From assembly GCA_018262895.1 (NCBI GenBank), contig JADFDJ010000018.1, positions 1 to 38,986 of the forward strand: a stretch of DNA of 38,986 nucleotides. The letters run 5' to 3'. Shown here one piece after another: positions 32,037 to 38,986 of the stretch (positions are counted from its first letter, which is position 1; each line of letters begins with the position of its first letter). The stretch is from Methanomassiliicoccus sp. (lineage in GTDB: Archaea > Thermoplasmatota > Thermoplasmata > Methanomassiliicoccales > Methanomassiliicoccaceae). Both the position numbers and the translations under genes were made by a program. Under the pieces are notes generated by a model. It was not told the DNA's origin and searched no databases. It saw only the letters and a program-made list of their open reading frames with translations.

Positions 32037-33302
32037 ATGCCTGATAATTACAGAGCGCTCAAGGCCGGGGAGGGTGAGCACCATGTATATAAGGTACCTG
32101 CCGCCGCAGAGGGACAGGCCTTCAAGTTGACCACGGGGAAGCACTACATCGCGGTGAGCGCGGTCTGCTGGTTCATCAACAAGGAGGACACATGGTTCAC
32201 GAAGAGGATGGCATCTGGAATACTAGACATCAACATCGGGGACGAGGAGTACCACGTGGCCCTGGGGAAGTACGCGCTTTCCGGAGGGGTCAAGGTGGCG
32301 CCGGTGTTCAACAAGCCGGTGCTTGAGGACAGGAACTACCGGGGCGGCAACCTCACATTCTCCGCGTACCTGTCCTCGATAGCATCCAACACTGTGGCGG
32401 GGAAGATGCTCAAGAGTGCCGCCAGCAGCAGCTTGAAGATAGTCTCGGGGATGCTGGAGACCGCCGCCCTCAGCGGTCCGGCGAACATACTGGGCGCTGC
32501 CAGCAAGGACCTCGTGAGCAGCGTCCGGGAGGTGCTGGACGATAAGGAGCTGAAGTCCGAGCAGATATTCGACCCATCGGGGCTCTCAAGCTCCTACCGC
32601 GCCGAGGAGATCACCGGTCCGGACACCTATCTCCTGTTCTACCGCGGGGACGATCTCAGCCAGGACAAGATATCGATAAAGGAGAACGGAGGCCAGCTCA
32701 TGCCCTTCTACAAGGATGCCATCCTCAGGAACGGAGCTTGGCTGCTGCTCCGCATCTCAATCCGCAATGAGTACTCCGGGAAGCCTCGTCCCTGGTCGCA
32801 AGCAGTGGAGAAATGGAAGAACGATCTGCTGAAGCTCGTTCAGACGGCCTGCGAGAACGAGGACTCTAAGCCGGGGGCTATGGAGCAGCTCGAACCGGGG
32901 AAGCAGGGCAACAGGACGCTCTACGACGAGATGAACGACCTCTACACTCTGATACTGAACGATGGGGTGCTATGCAACACCGAGGCGCTCATCATCGCCT
33001 CCCTCCTGCGTACCATGTGTCGGAAGGCGTTGAAGGCCATAGAGGCAGGGGACCCCTCCATACTGATAGATGGTATGTACCGCACCTCCGAGAAGCTGGC
33101 TCAGGGGAAGCGCATCGACAGGGAGACGGATAAGATAATCCAAGAGACCGCCGTCCACACCAAGAGCCTGCGGCTCGGCTTTGTCGACAAGGACACTAGT
33201 CCCAAGAGGATTCAGAAGTTCACGAAGAAGGAGATCTTCGAGAACGCACAGTATCTGACGAAGGCCAAGTCCAGGTTCTCCCTGGCAGAGTACGTGAAGT
33301 GA
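32037..33302 (+). CDS. Hypothetical protein, 421 residues
   Basis: No family is recognised. The protein is soluble, with a beta-rich N-terminal part (GKHYIAVSAVCWFINKED; ILDINIGDEEYHVALGKYAL), a helical, Ala/Ser-rich amphipathic stretch at about 120-170 (SIASNTVAGKMLKSAASSSL; GMLETAALSGPANILGAA), and a charged helical C-terminal half. There is no signal peptide. A GGGGGAGAGG tract precedes the ATG at 32037 and a TATA-like ATATTATTTAG lies about 75 bases upstream, so it has its own promoter. The amphipathic segment could insert into or rest on a membrane, but I have no evidence for a specific role. Confidence 0.7.
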   Translation: MPDNYRALKAGEGEHHVYKVPAAAEGQAFKLTTGKHYIAVSAVCWFINKEDTWFTKRMASGILDINIGDEEYHVALGKYALSGGVKVAPVFNKPVLEDRNYRGGNLTFSAYLSSIASNTVAGKMLKSAASSSLKIVSGMLETAALSGPANILGAASKDLVSSVREVLDDKELKSEQIFDPSGLSSSYRAEEITGPDTYLLFYRGDDLSQDKISIKENGGQLMPFYKDAILRNGAWLLLRISIRNEYSGKPRPWSQAVEKWKNDLLKLVQTACENEDSKPGAMEQLEPGKQGNRTLYDEMNDLYTLILNDGVLCNTEALIIASLLRTMCRKALKAIEAGDPSILIDGMYRTSEKLAQGKRIDRETDKIIQETAVHTKSLRLGFVDKDTSPKRIQKFTKKEIFENAQYLTKAKSRFSLAEYVK

Positions 33303-33455
33303 TCACAAGGAGCTCTGTCGTCCCTGACGGCGGATGGCCGAGGATGAGACGAATCCCTTCACCATGTGGATCAGCACAGGTGTACCTTCGCCGAACTCAA
33401 TACAGCATACTGGGGTAGAGCGAGAAAGGGAAAAGCAGTCGGTCATGCAGATGCC

Positions 33456-33725
33456 TCACCGGCCCTTGTCCTCAACCTCGGTCGGGACCCCGGACTGGAG
33501 GCCATAGAACATACTATAGGTGCCACCTCTTCCGATGAGCTCCTGGTGTGAGCCCACCTCCGCGACCCTACCGTCCTTCAGGACCACGATGCGGTCGGCG
33601 TCACGGATCGTGGACAGGCGGTGCGCGATGATGAACGTGGTCCTTCCCTTCTTGAGACGCTCCAGGGTGGCCAGCAGGTCCGCCTCCGTCCTGGCGTAGA
33701 GAGCGGAAGTAGGCTCGTCCTGTAA
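33456..33725 (-). pseudogene. Remnant of an ABC exporter ATPase C-terminus
   Basis: The minus strand encodes DEPTSALYARTEADLLATL, FIIAHRLSTIRDADRIVVL, then DGRVAEVGSHQELI. This is the part of an ABC exporter from Walker B (normally LLDEATSALD) through the H-loop His to the C-terminus. Here the Asp after SAL is Tyr and everything upstream, including Walker A and the signature, is missing. The residues before the DEPTSAL segment (up to 33800) do not resemble an ABC protein, so the junction at about 33725 marks a deletion or insertion breakpoint. It is a gene relic with no likely function. Confidence 0.8.
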
Positions 33726-33959
33726 CCTCGTTCCATACAATCTTATGAACGGTGTTTTCGGCCACATCGACCCGTTCTGCCACAAGAACGTCATGGACAA
33801 GAAGGATCGGCGTCGTTGTCTGCTGGGATGACGTTACCACCGGTTTCTACAATAGTTCGGGATTAATTGTTGATAAAGAATTATACAATTAGAATTATTC
33901 CTATGACCAGTAAATACATAATGAACGTATAAGCCTATCAAAAGGAATGGTGGTCATCG

Positions 33960-35132
33960 ATGCTCCAAATCCTGTACGTTGATGATGAGATGGGCCTGCT
34001 GGAGATCGGCAAGATCTTCATCGAGCAGTCAGGAGACGCCCAGGTGGACACTGCGCTATCCGGGAAGGAGGCCATGTCCTTGATGTCAACGAAAGTGTAC
34101 GACGCGGTGATATCTGACTACCAGATGCCGGAGATCAACGGCATCGAGCTACTGAAGATGGTAAGGAACCAGCAAAAAGGCGTACCGTTCATCCTCTTCA
34201 CCGGAAAGGGCCGCGAGGAGGTTGTCATCGAGGCCCTCAATAACGGTGCCGACTTCTACTTACAGAAGGGAGGCGATCCCGTCTCCCAGTTCGCAGAGCT
34301 ACGGCATCATCTTAGGCAGGCGATCTCCCGACACCGCGCGGAGCTCATGCTGCGCAAGAGCGAAGAGCGTTTCCGCACCCTGATAGAGAACGCCCCTGTG
34401 GCCCTGGGCGTGGGTAGGCACGGCCGAATGCTTTACGCCAACCAGCGTTTCATGCACATGTTCGGATACGACGACAAGGCCGAGTTCTTGAAGATGGACT
34501 TCAACCTCCTCCTGGAGCCATCCGAACGGGACCTGGGCCCACTACTGCCTGCCGATAGCGAGGCCGGCACGATACTTCTGGAGAGGGAGCTCACGGGGCT
34601 ACGAAGGGACGGTACGCCCTTTCCTTTCCATATCATCGTGGCGAGCATCAGCCTCGAGGACGGACCAGGCCATCTGGCAGTTTTCACGGACATCACTGAG
34701 CAGAAGAGGGTGGAGGAGAGGTTCCAGGAGATACTTAACCGCCTCACCTTGGCCATGAACATGGCGAGCATCGCGTTCTGGAAGTACAACGTGAGCACCA
34801 AGACCATGGAGCTGAACGATCAGTTCTTTGTTCTGCTCGGAACCACTGCGGAGAGGGAGGGAGGTTACCTCATGTCCCGAGATACCTACCTTCAGGAGTT
34901 CGTTCATCCAGATGATCGCGAGCGGCTTGCGGAGATAGAGAACAAAGACTACGCCACCGGTCACCCATACCCGTATCTTCAGTACAAATACCGCGTTAAA
35001 AGACGGGACGGCTCTGTTCGAATCTTCGTGATACGCCTGAACTTCATCAAGGACGATCGGGGCAGGGTCGCCACCATCGAGGGGGTCTGCCAGGACATAA
35101 CCGATCAGAACAAGGTGTTCACCGACAAGTGA
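33960..35132 (+). CDS. Response regulator receiver with two PAS domains
   Basis: This is a soluble signalling protein. Residues 1-125 are a receiver domain with the acidic pair Asp8/Asp9, phospho-acceptor Asp53 in VISDYQMPE, and the Thr and Lys of ILFTGKG. Two PAS sensor domains follow (about 138-255 and 265-385), each ending in a PAC-type VFTDITEQ or VCQDITDQ. There is no kinase, HTH or effector domain, so it may pass a signal to another protein or be a truncated kinase. GGTGGTC ahead of the ATG is a weak ribosome site. The histidine kinase at 35884-38805 is the obvious partner candidate, though it is on the opposite strand. Confidence 0.9.
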   Translation: MLQILYVDDEMGLLEIGKIFIEQSGDAQVDTALSGKEAMSLMSTKVYDAVISDYQMPEINGIELLKMVRNQQKGVPFILFTGKGREEVVIEALNNGADFYLQKGGDPVSQFAELRHHLRQAISRHRAELMLRKSEERFRTLIENAPVALGVGRHGRMLYANQRFMHMFGYDDKAEFLKMDFNLLLEPSERDLGPLLPADSEAGTILLERELTGLRRDGTPFPFHIIVASISLEDGPGHLAVFTDITEQKRVEERFQEILNRLTLAMNMASIAFWKYNVSTKTMELNDQFFVLLGTTAEREGGYLMSRDTYLQEFVHPDDRERLAEIENKDYATGHPYPYLQYKYRVKRRDGSVRIFVIRLNFIKDDRGRVATIEGVCQDITDQNKVFTDK

Positions 35133-35226
35133 TCGACGACCACCATGTCAGGATGCCATTGCATAGATTTGTTCGCGGGACGATGAACTGTCATCTTGAG
35201 CTTATCGTCATTAGTGCCTCGGGCCA

Positions 35227-35832
35227 TCACCGTTTCAGCTTCTTCCCTATATCCCAGCACTTTGCGAACGGCCTTCCGAGCTTCCAGTACTCCTTGCGGT
35301 ACATATCGAAGAGCATCGGCCTGACCTTCTCCAGGTCGATGTTGCCGTCGGTCATGACACTTTCGTCGCAGTACGAGGCCACTATCTCACCGATGAAGAT
35401 CTGATGGGTGGAAAGGTCCAGCGTCTGGTACAAGCGGCACTCCATGTTCACCGGGGACGACACCACCATGGGCGCTGTTCCCAGCTCCCCATAAAAGGCC
35501 TCGAATAGATGCGATTTGTCCTCCTTCCTGCCGCTCACCAGACCGGCATAGTCGGTCTCCACCACATCGTCTTCTGAGGGGATGTTCACGCTGAAGGTCC
35601 CGTTCTCCTTGATACCCTGGACGGTATAGTGCTTGCTCTGAATCCCTACGGAGATGTACTGGGGGGTACTGAAGTTCAGGATCCCCACGTGCGCGATGGG
35701 AAGATAGTTGGGGCGGCCTCCGACGTTGGCCCCCACGATCGTCACTGGCATCGGGTACAAGCAAAGGCTTGGTCCTAGGTTCTTCTTCATATGAGTCCAA
35801 ACATGATGGCGATACCATAGTAAAAACTGCAT
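35227..35832 (-). CDS. Flavin reductase-like protein, second copy
   Basis: This is a paralogue of the protein at 14440-14997, with the same family order: PVTIVGANVGGRPNYLPIAHV, QYISVGIQSKHYTVQGI, NGTFSVNIPSEDDVVETDYAG, and the PVNMECRLYQTLDLSTHQIF segment followed by GEIVASYCDES. It would bind FMN. The open frame begins at 35832; the ATG at 35790 (MKKNLGPSLC) matches the usual N-terminus better but neither has a convincing ribosome site. It lies about 50-90 bases downstream of the histidine kinase gene on the same strand, so co-transcription is possible and links the sensor with a redox protein. Confidence 0.87.
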   Translation of the reverse strand: MQFLLWYRHHVWTHMKKNLGPSLCLYPMPVTIVGANVGGRPNYLPIAHVGILNFSTPQYISVGIQSKHYTVQGIKENGTFSVNIPSEDDVVETDYAGLVSGRKEDKSHLFEAFYGELGTAPMVVSSPVNMECRLYQTLDLSTHQIFIGEIVASYCDESVMTDGNIDLEKVRPMLFDMYRKEYWKLGRPFAKCWDIGKKLKR

Positions 35833-35883
35833 CTTTCTGGGAGCCGTAGAGCAGCAGCTCCCTCTCGCCGAAGATGAGCCCGT

Positions 35884-38805
35884 TCATCCCTGGCCGAGGA
35901 GCCTCGCGAGCTTGTCCTTCAGGTCCTGGATGGAATATGGCTTGGGAAGGAAATCAATGAACCCGTACTTCCGGGGCTCGGACATCACAGGGTCGTTGGA
36001 GTAACCGCTGGATACCATGGCCTTGAGGTTTCCGTCCAACTTAAGGATCTCCTGGATGGCGTCCTTGCCCCCCATCCCTCCCCGGATGGTCAGGTCCATG
36101 ATGAGCAGGTCGAAGGGTCTGCCCTCGGACAGCGACCGGGAGACCTGCTCGATCGCCTCCTCTCCAGTCCTGGCCATCTCCACGTTATGACCGAGGTCCG
36201 TGAGGATGGTGGATAGGACCTCAAGTATGGCTTCCTCGTCGTCCATGATGAGGATCCTCGAGGCCTTTACCTCCCCCCCGCTCTTCGCAACCTCTGGTGT
36301 CGGGATGGCCGGAGCATCGCTGGCCGGAAGATAGATGATGAAAGACGTTCCCAGCCCGGGCTCGGATTCCACATCGATGAAACCTTCGTGGTTCTTCACG
36401 ATGGACTGAACGGTCGACAGTCCCAGCCCGTTGCCGTTGGGCTTGGTGGTGAAGAAGGGATCGAAGATCTTGCCCAGGAGATCCGCCGGGATCCCCGGCC
36501 CCTGATCGGTGACCTTGACCTTGATGAACCCTCGGCCCCCATCCTTGTCGAGCGATTTGAAGTACCTGTCGGAATTGGACGCCTTTACGAATATCTTGCC
36601 TCCCTCCGGCATCGCCTGCACCGCGTTGATGACCAGGTTGTTGATCACCTGCTCCATCTGGAAGCGGTCCGCGTTTATCCGCCGGAGGTCGTCGGCGATG
36701 CGGTACTCAGCCTTCACATTGGTACCGGTCAAGGTGAACTCGATGGTCTTCCTGAGGAGCTCCCCCAGGTCGGTCGGCTCCTTTACAGGCTTCCCGCCCT
36801 TAGAGTAGGTGAGGAGCTGCTGGGTCAGGTTCCGGGCGTTCAGGGCCGAGCGGACGGCCTCCTCCAGACGATACCGGCTCCGCTCCCCGGTGGGGATGTC
36901 CTTCGACGCCACCTCGATGTTGCTGATTATGGACGTCAGCAGATTGTTGAAGTCGTGGGCGATGCCCCCAGCCAGGACCCCCAGGGACTCCAGCTTCTGC
37001 GTCTTGTTGAGCTCCTGCTCCATCCGCAGCTTCTCGGTGATGTCGTTACCCACCGTCTGGTACTCCACCAGCTGCCCTTTGGAATCGAAGATCCCCCTGA
37101 GCCTCCATTCTGTTGTCCTCACATCATCCTGCCCCAGGAAGATCCTGAGCTTCACCGGGTCGCTGTCCGGGGCTCTGGGAGTGAGACACCTCAGCGCTTC
37201 CTGGAACCTCCGGTTTTCATCCTCGTCGATAGAAGGGGAAAAGGTGCTGCCGATCAGCTTCTCCCTGGGGATCCCGTAGAACTCTGAGTAGGCCTGGTTG
37301 GCGAAGGTAATGGTGCCATTCCTCTGCCGCCGGACGATGAGTTCCTTCTGGCATTCCACGATGGCCCGGTACTCGGCCTCCTTTCTCTTCTTCTCCGTAA
37401 TGTCTATGCCCGCTGTCTGGACCTCCATCAGTTCTCCTCTCTCGTCGAAGTGGACCTTCCCCTGCCAGTGGATCCACATGTCCGTCCCGTCGAGGAGGCT
37501 GACGACGTGTTCGAAGTGGAAGACCGGAGATTCGGGAGTGGCCTTTCCGATCTGCTCCCATAACGCCCTATTCTCCTCCTCGTTCAGCAAGTCCCCGATC
37601 CTCGAATCGGTTATTTGCCTGGTACTTCTTTCTGCGAGCCTCTCGAACACAGGGTTGAAGAACGTGATCTGGCCGTTCCTGTCGAACGTCAGGATGGCCT
37701 CGGTCTGGTTCTCTATGATGGTCCTGTATCTCCGGTTGGTATCGGCCAGTTTCATCTGGAACTCGGCCTCGCGGAATTTCTTCTCTATCTGCCTGCTCAA
37801 CGTGACATCCTTTATGACAAGCATCCGGCCAGTCTTCTTCATCCTCCCGTAATCGAAGACGCTTATCCTGGCCTCGAACGTGCGGTCATCGGCATCCTTG
37901 ATCTCTGTCTCCCCCGTCCCTTGCGGTTCCTTGATGAGGCGCTCCAGGGCAGGGAACCTTTCCAGGAGGATATCTGAGCGCTGGAGGATGACATCCTTTC
38001 GTTCCATGCGGAGAAGCTTAAGACCGCTGGTGTTGACATCGTTGATCAACCCCTCCGAGTCCAGGACGAAGATCGCATCATTCATCAGGTCCAACATCTT
38101 CTTGCGCGCCACAGGCGCGATGTCGAACATGCCGAAGACCAAGGCGCTGATGTAGAAGAACAAAAATACCACGGTGAAGGTCAGACCATCGATGGGCATG
38201 ACCATGAGGTCCACGGTGAAGAAGGCAAACACGTTCAGAAGAACGCACATGGCGGCACCGACGTAGAACACGATGAGCAAGATACAGTTTCCTGCCTTAC
38301 GCAAGGATCTGGCCATGAAGTACAGGAGCACGACGCCCGAGGTGAAGCAGAATATCGACCAGGCGATGTTCATGTACGAGACATCATAGTGTAGGAAGGG
38401 GACCTCGTAGTCGGGGAGCGTCGTGAGGTAGAAGTTGGAGTTCCAGAGGTGCAACCAGTTATCGGTAAGGATGGAGAACGCGGCTATAGCCGGCATGATG
38501 AGAATGAGGGCCAGGTTCTTCCTTTTGAGGGGGTCGTAGCGGCCGGTGAACTCTCCCACGAAGAAGATGAACCCGGTGAAGACCACGACGAACATCAGGA
38601 CGTTGAAGTAGTACAGGACCTGGAGAGTGCTCTGGTAGGGTAGGAGCACCTGCAGAATGGCACCGACGGATATCAGTGCGCAGGCCGGAAGCATCACCAG
38701 TCCGGACCTTATCCGTAGCGGCCGTCTATCGTAGAGGGCGATGAGGACGGCGATGCATGCGAAGGCGAAAATGATATAACAGATGCAAAGTATGAACGCC
38801 CACAT
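35884..38805 (-). CDS. Hybrid histidine kinase: 7TM, PAS domains, HisKA/HATPase, receiver
   Basis: This is a membrane sensor kinase of 973 residues. The first 230 or so residues form about seven hydrophobic helices of the 7TM histidine-kinase N-terminal type. Three to four PAS segments follow (FDIAPVARKKML onward, then TIIENQTEAILTF and AIVECQKELIVRR). The kinase core has the phospho-acceptor His617 in GGIAHDFNNLL, the N box NNLVINAVQAMP, and DQGPGIPADLLGKIFDPFFTT with GNGLGLSTV. A C-terminal receiver carries Asp904 in LIMDLTIRGG. The ATG at 38805 follows GGGGAAGACC. Its receiver could be the in-built acceptor, or phosphate may pass to the REC-PAS protein at 33960. Confidence 0.95.
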   Translation of the reverse strand: MWAFILCICYIIFAFACIAVLIALYDRRPLRIRSGLVMLPACALISVGAILQVLLPYQSTLQVLYYFNVLMFVVVFTGFIFFVGEFTGRYDPLKRKNLALILIMPAIAAFSILTDNWLHLWNSNFYLTTLPDYEVPFLHYDVSYMNIAWSIFCFTSGVVLLYFMARSLRKAGNCILLIVFYVGAAMCVLLNVFAFFTVDLMVMPIDGLTFTVVFLFFYISALVFGMFDIAPVARKKMLDLMNDAIFVLDSEGLINDVNTSGLKLLRMERKDVILQRSDILLERFPALERLIKEPQGTGETEIKDADDRTFEARISVFDYGRMKKTGRMLVIKDVTLSRQIEKKFREAEFQMKLADTNRRYRTIIENQTEAILTFDRNGQITFFNPVFERLAERSTRQITDSRIGDLLNEEENRALWEQIGKATPESPVFHFEHVVSLLDGTDMWIHWQGKVHFDERGELMEVQTAGIDITEKKRKEAEYRAIVECQKELIVRRQRNGTITFANQAYSEFYGIPREKLIGSTFSPSIDEDENRRFQEALRCLTPRAPDSDPVKLRIFLGQDDVRTTEWRLRGIFDSKGQLVEYQTVGNDITEKLRMEQELNKTQKLESLGVLAGGIAHDFNNLLTSIISNIEVASKDIPTGERSRYRLEEAVRSALNARNLTQQLLTYSKGGKPVKEPTDLGELLRKTIEFTLTGTNVKAEYRIADDLRRINADRFQMEQVINNLVINAVQAMPEGGKIFVKASNSDRYFKSLDKDGGRGFIKVKVTDQGPGIPADLLGKIFDPFFTTKPNGNGLGLSTVQSIVKNHEGFIDVESEPGLGTSFIIYLPASDAPAIPTPEVAKSGGEVKASRILIMDDEEAILEVLSTILTDLGHNVEMARTGEEAIEQVSRSLSEGRPFDLLIMDLTIRGGMGGKDAIQEILKLDGNLKAMVSSGYSNDPVMSEPRKYGFIDFLPKPYSIQDLKDKLARLLGQG

Positions 38806-38913
38806 GCCTCGGTCTTCCCCGTTCTAGTTCTGAACTGGGCATCGCGATTTTCTTAGATGTGGCTCTGACGCTAAACGCACTTGAAGAGTTCTAAATGGAT
38901 CTCTACTTCTAAA

Positions 38914-38968
38914 ATTTCTATAGAAATATGTATTTTTAGTAAAATTTAAGGTGGCGCACCTTATATAC
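38914..38968 (+). promoter_or_regulatory. Two palindromes and a TATA element at the right edge
   Basis: ATTTCTATAGAAAT at 38914-38927 is a perfect 14-base palindrome. AAGGTG-GCG-CACCTT at 38948-38962 is a 6+3+6 inverted repeat that overlaps CTTATATAC (38960-38968), a strong TATA box. The plus-strand promoter would serve a gene beyond the window. The repeat is placed to control TBP or TFB access. Confidence 0.5.
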
Positions 38969-38986
38969 CCAGCTGTTCAGGAAAGG

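Noticed and set aside
33601-33840. Helix-turn-helix-like frame as a separate gene
   Set aside because: Only about 30 residues look HTH-like, and the rest is an out-of-frame reading of the ABC remnant.
1-38986. CRISPR array
   Set aside because: No set of regularly spaced direct repeats was seen; the only direct repeat pair of note is at 3989-4016.

Overview
The window looks archaeal and is most consistent with Thermoplasmata, perhaps a Methanomassiliicoccales-like lineage; this is an inference, not proven. Supporting signs are AT-rich TATA-type boxes 22-30 bases ahead of starts, several starts that look leaderless beside others with good Shine-Dalgarno sites, an HFX_2341-type regulator, a UbiA-family prenyltransferase, a DUF169 protein and an archaeal-style PAS/7TM histidine kinase set. 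No rRNA, convincing tRNA or CRISPR array was found.

Region 1 (1-11577) is a DNA-processing and defence island. It begins with a decayed transposase. A minus-strand operon follows, encoding a Vsr nick endonuclease, a Sau3AI/MutH-like restriction enzyme and a C5-cytosine methyltransferase, with genes overlapping by 4 to about 30 bases. Divergent from it is a plus-strand operon of a PD-(D/E)XK endonuclease, an AddB/RexB-like nuclease with Fe-S cysteines, and an AddA/RexA-like helicase-nuclease. The first set can cut and mark DNA and repair deaminated sites; the second can resect or degrade the resulting ends.

Region 2 (11578-19575) holds small and metabolic genes: a 47-residue lysine-rich protein with a strong ribosome site, a CARF-like HFX_2341 regulator divergent from a two-gene unit that includes a 57-residue stand-alone DnaJ-type zinc finger, an unknown protein, a flavin reductase, a UbiA prenyltransferase, a Rieske protein with an unclear start, a lipocalin, a DUF5661 protein and a VTT/DedA-like membrane protein.

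Region 3 (19576-28429) holds a large surface protein with a C39-like Cys/His/Asp triad and a DUF2135-like tail, small membrane and unknown proteins, an RmuC-like coiled-coil nuclease, a self-inhibited Fic protein, a four-helix membrane protein and a trehalose-6-phosphate phosphatase. The 768-base gap at 26843-27610 is the largest without a confident gene.

Region 4 (28430-38986) holds a surface beta-propeller/FN3 protein coupled to a gamma-carbonic-anhydrase-like protein that lacks one zinc histidine, a DUF169 protein, an unknown 421-residue protein, an ABC transporter remnant, and a signalling cluster made of a REC-PAS-PAS protein, a second flavin reductase and a hybrid 7TM-PAS histidine kinase. 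The right edge carries a palindrome-flanked TATA promoter pointing out of the window.
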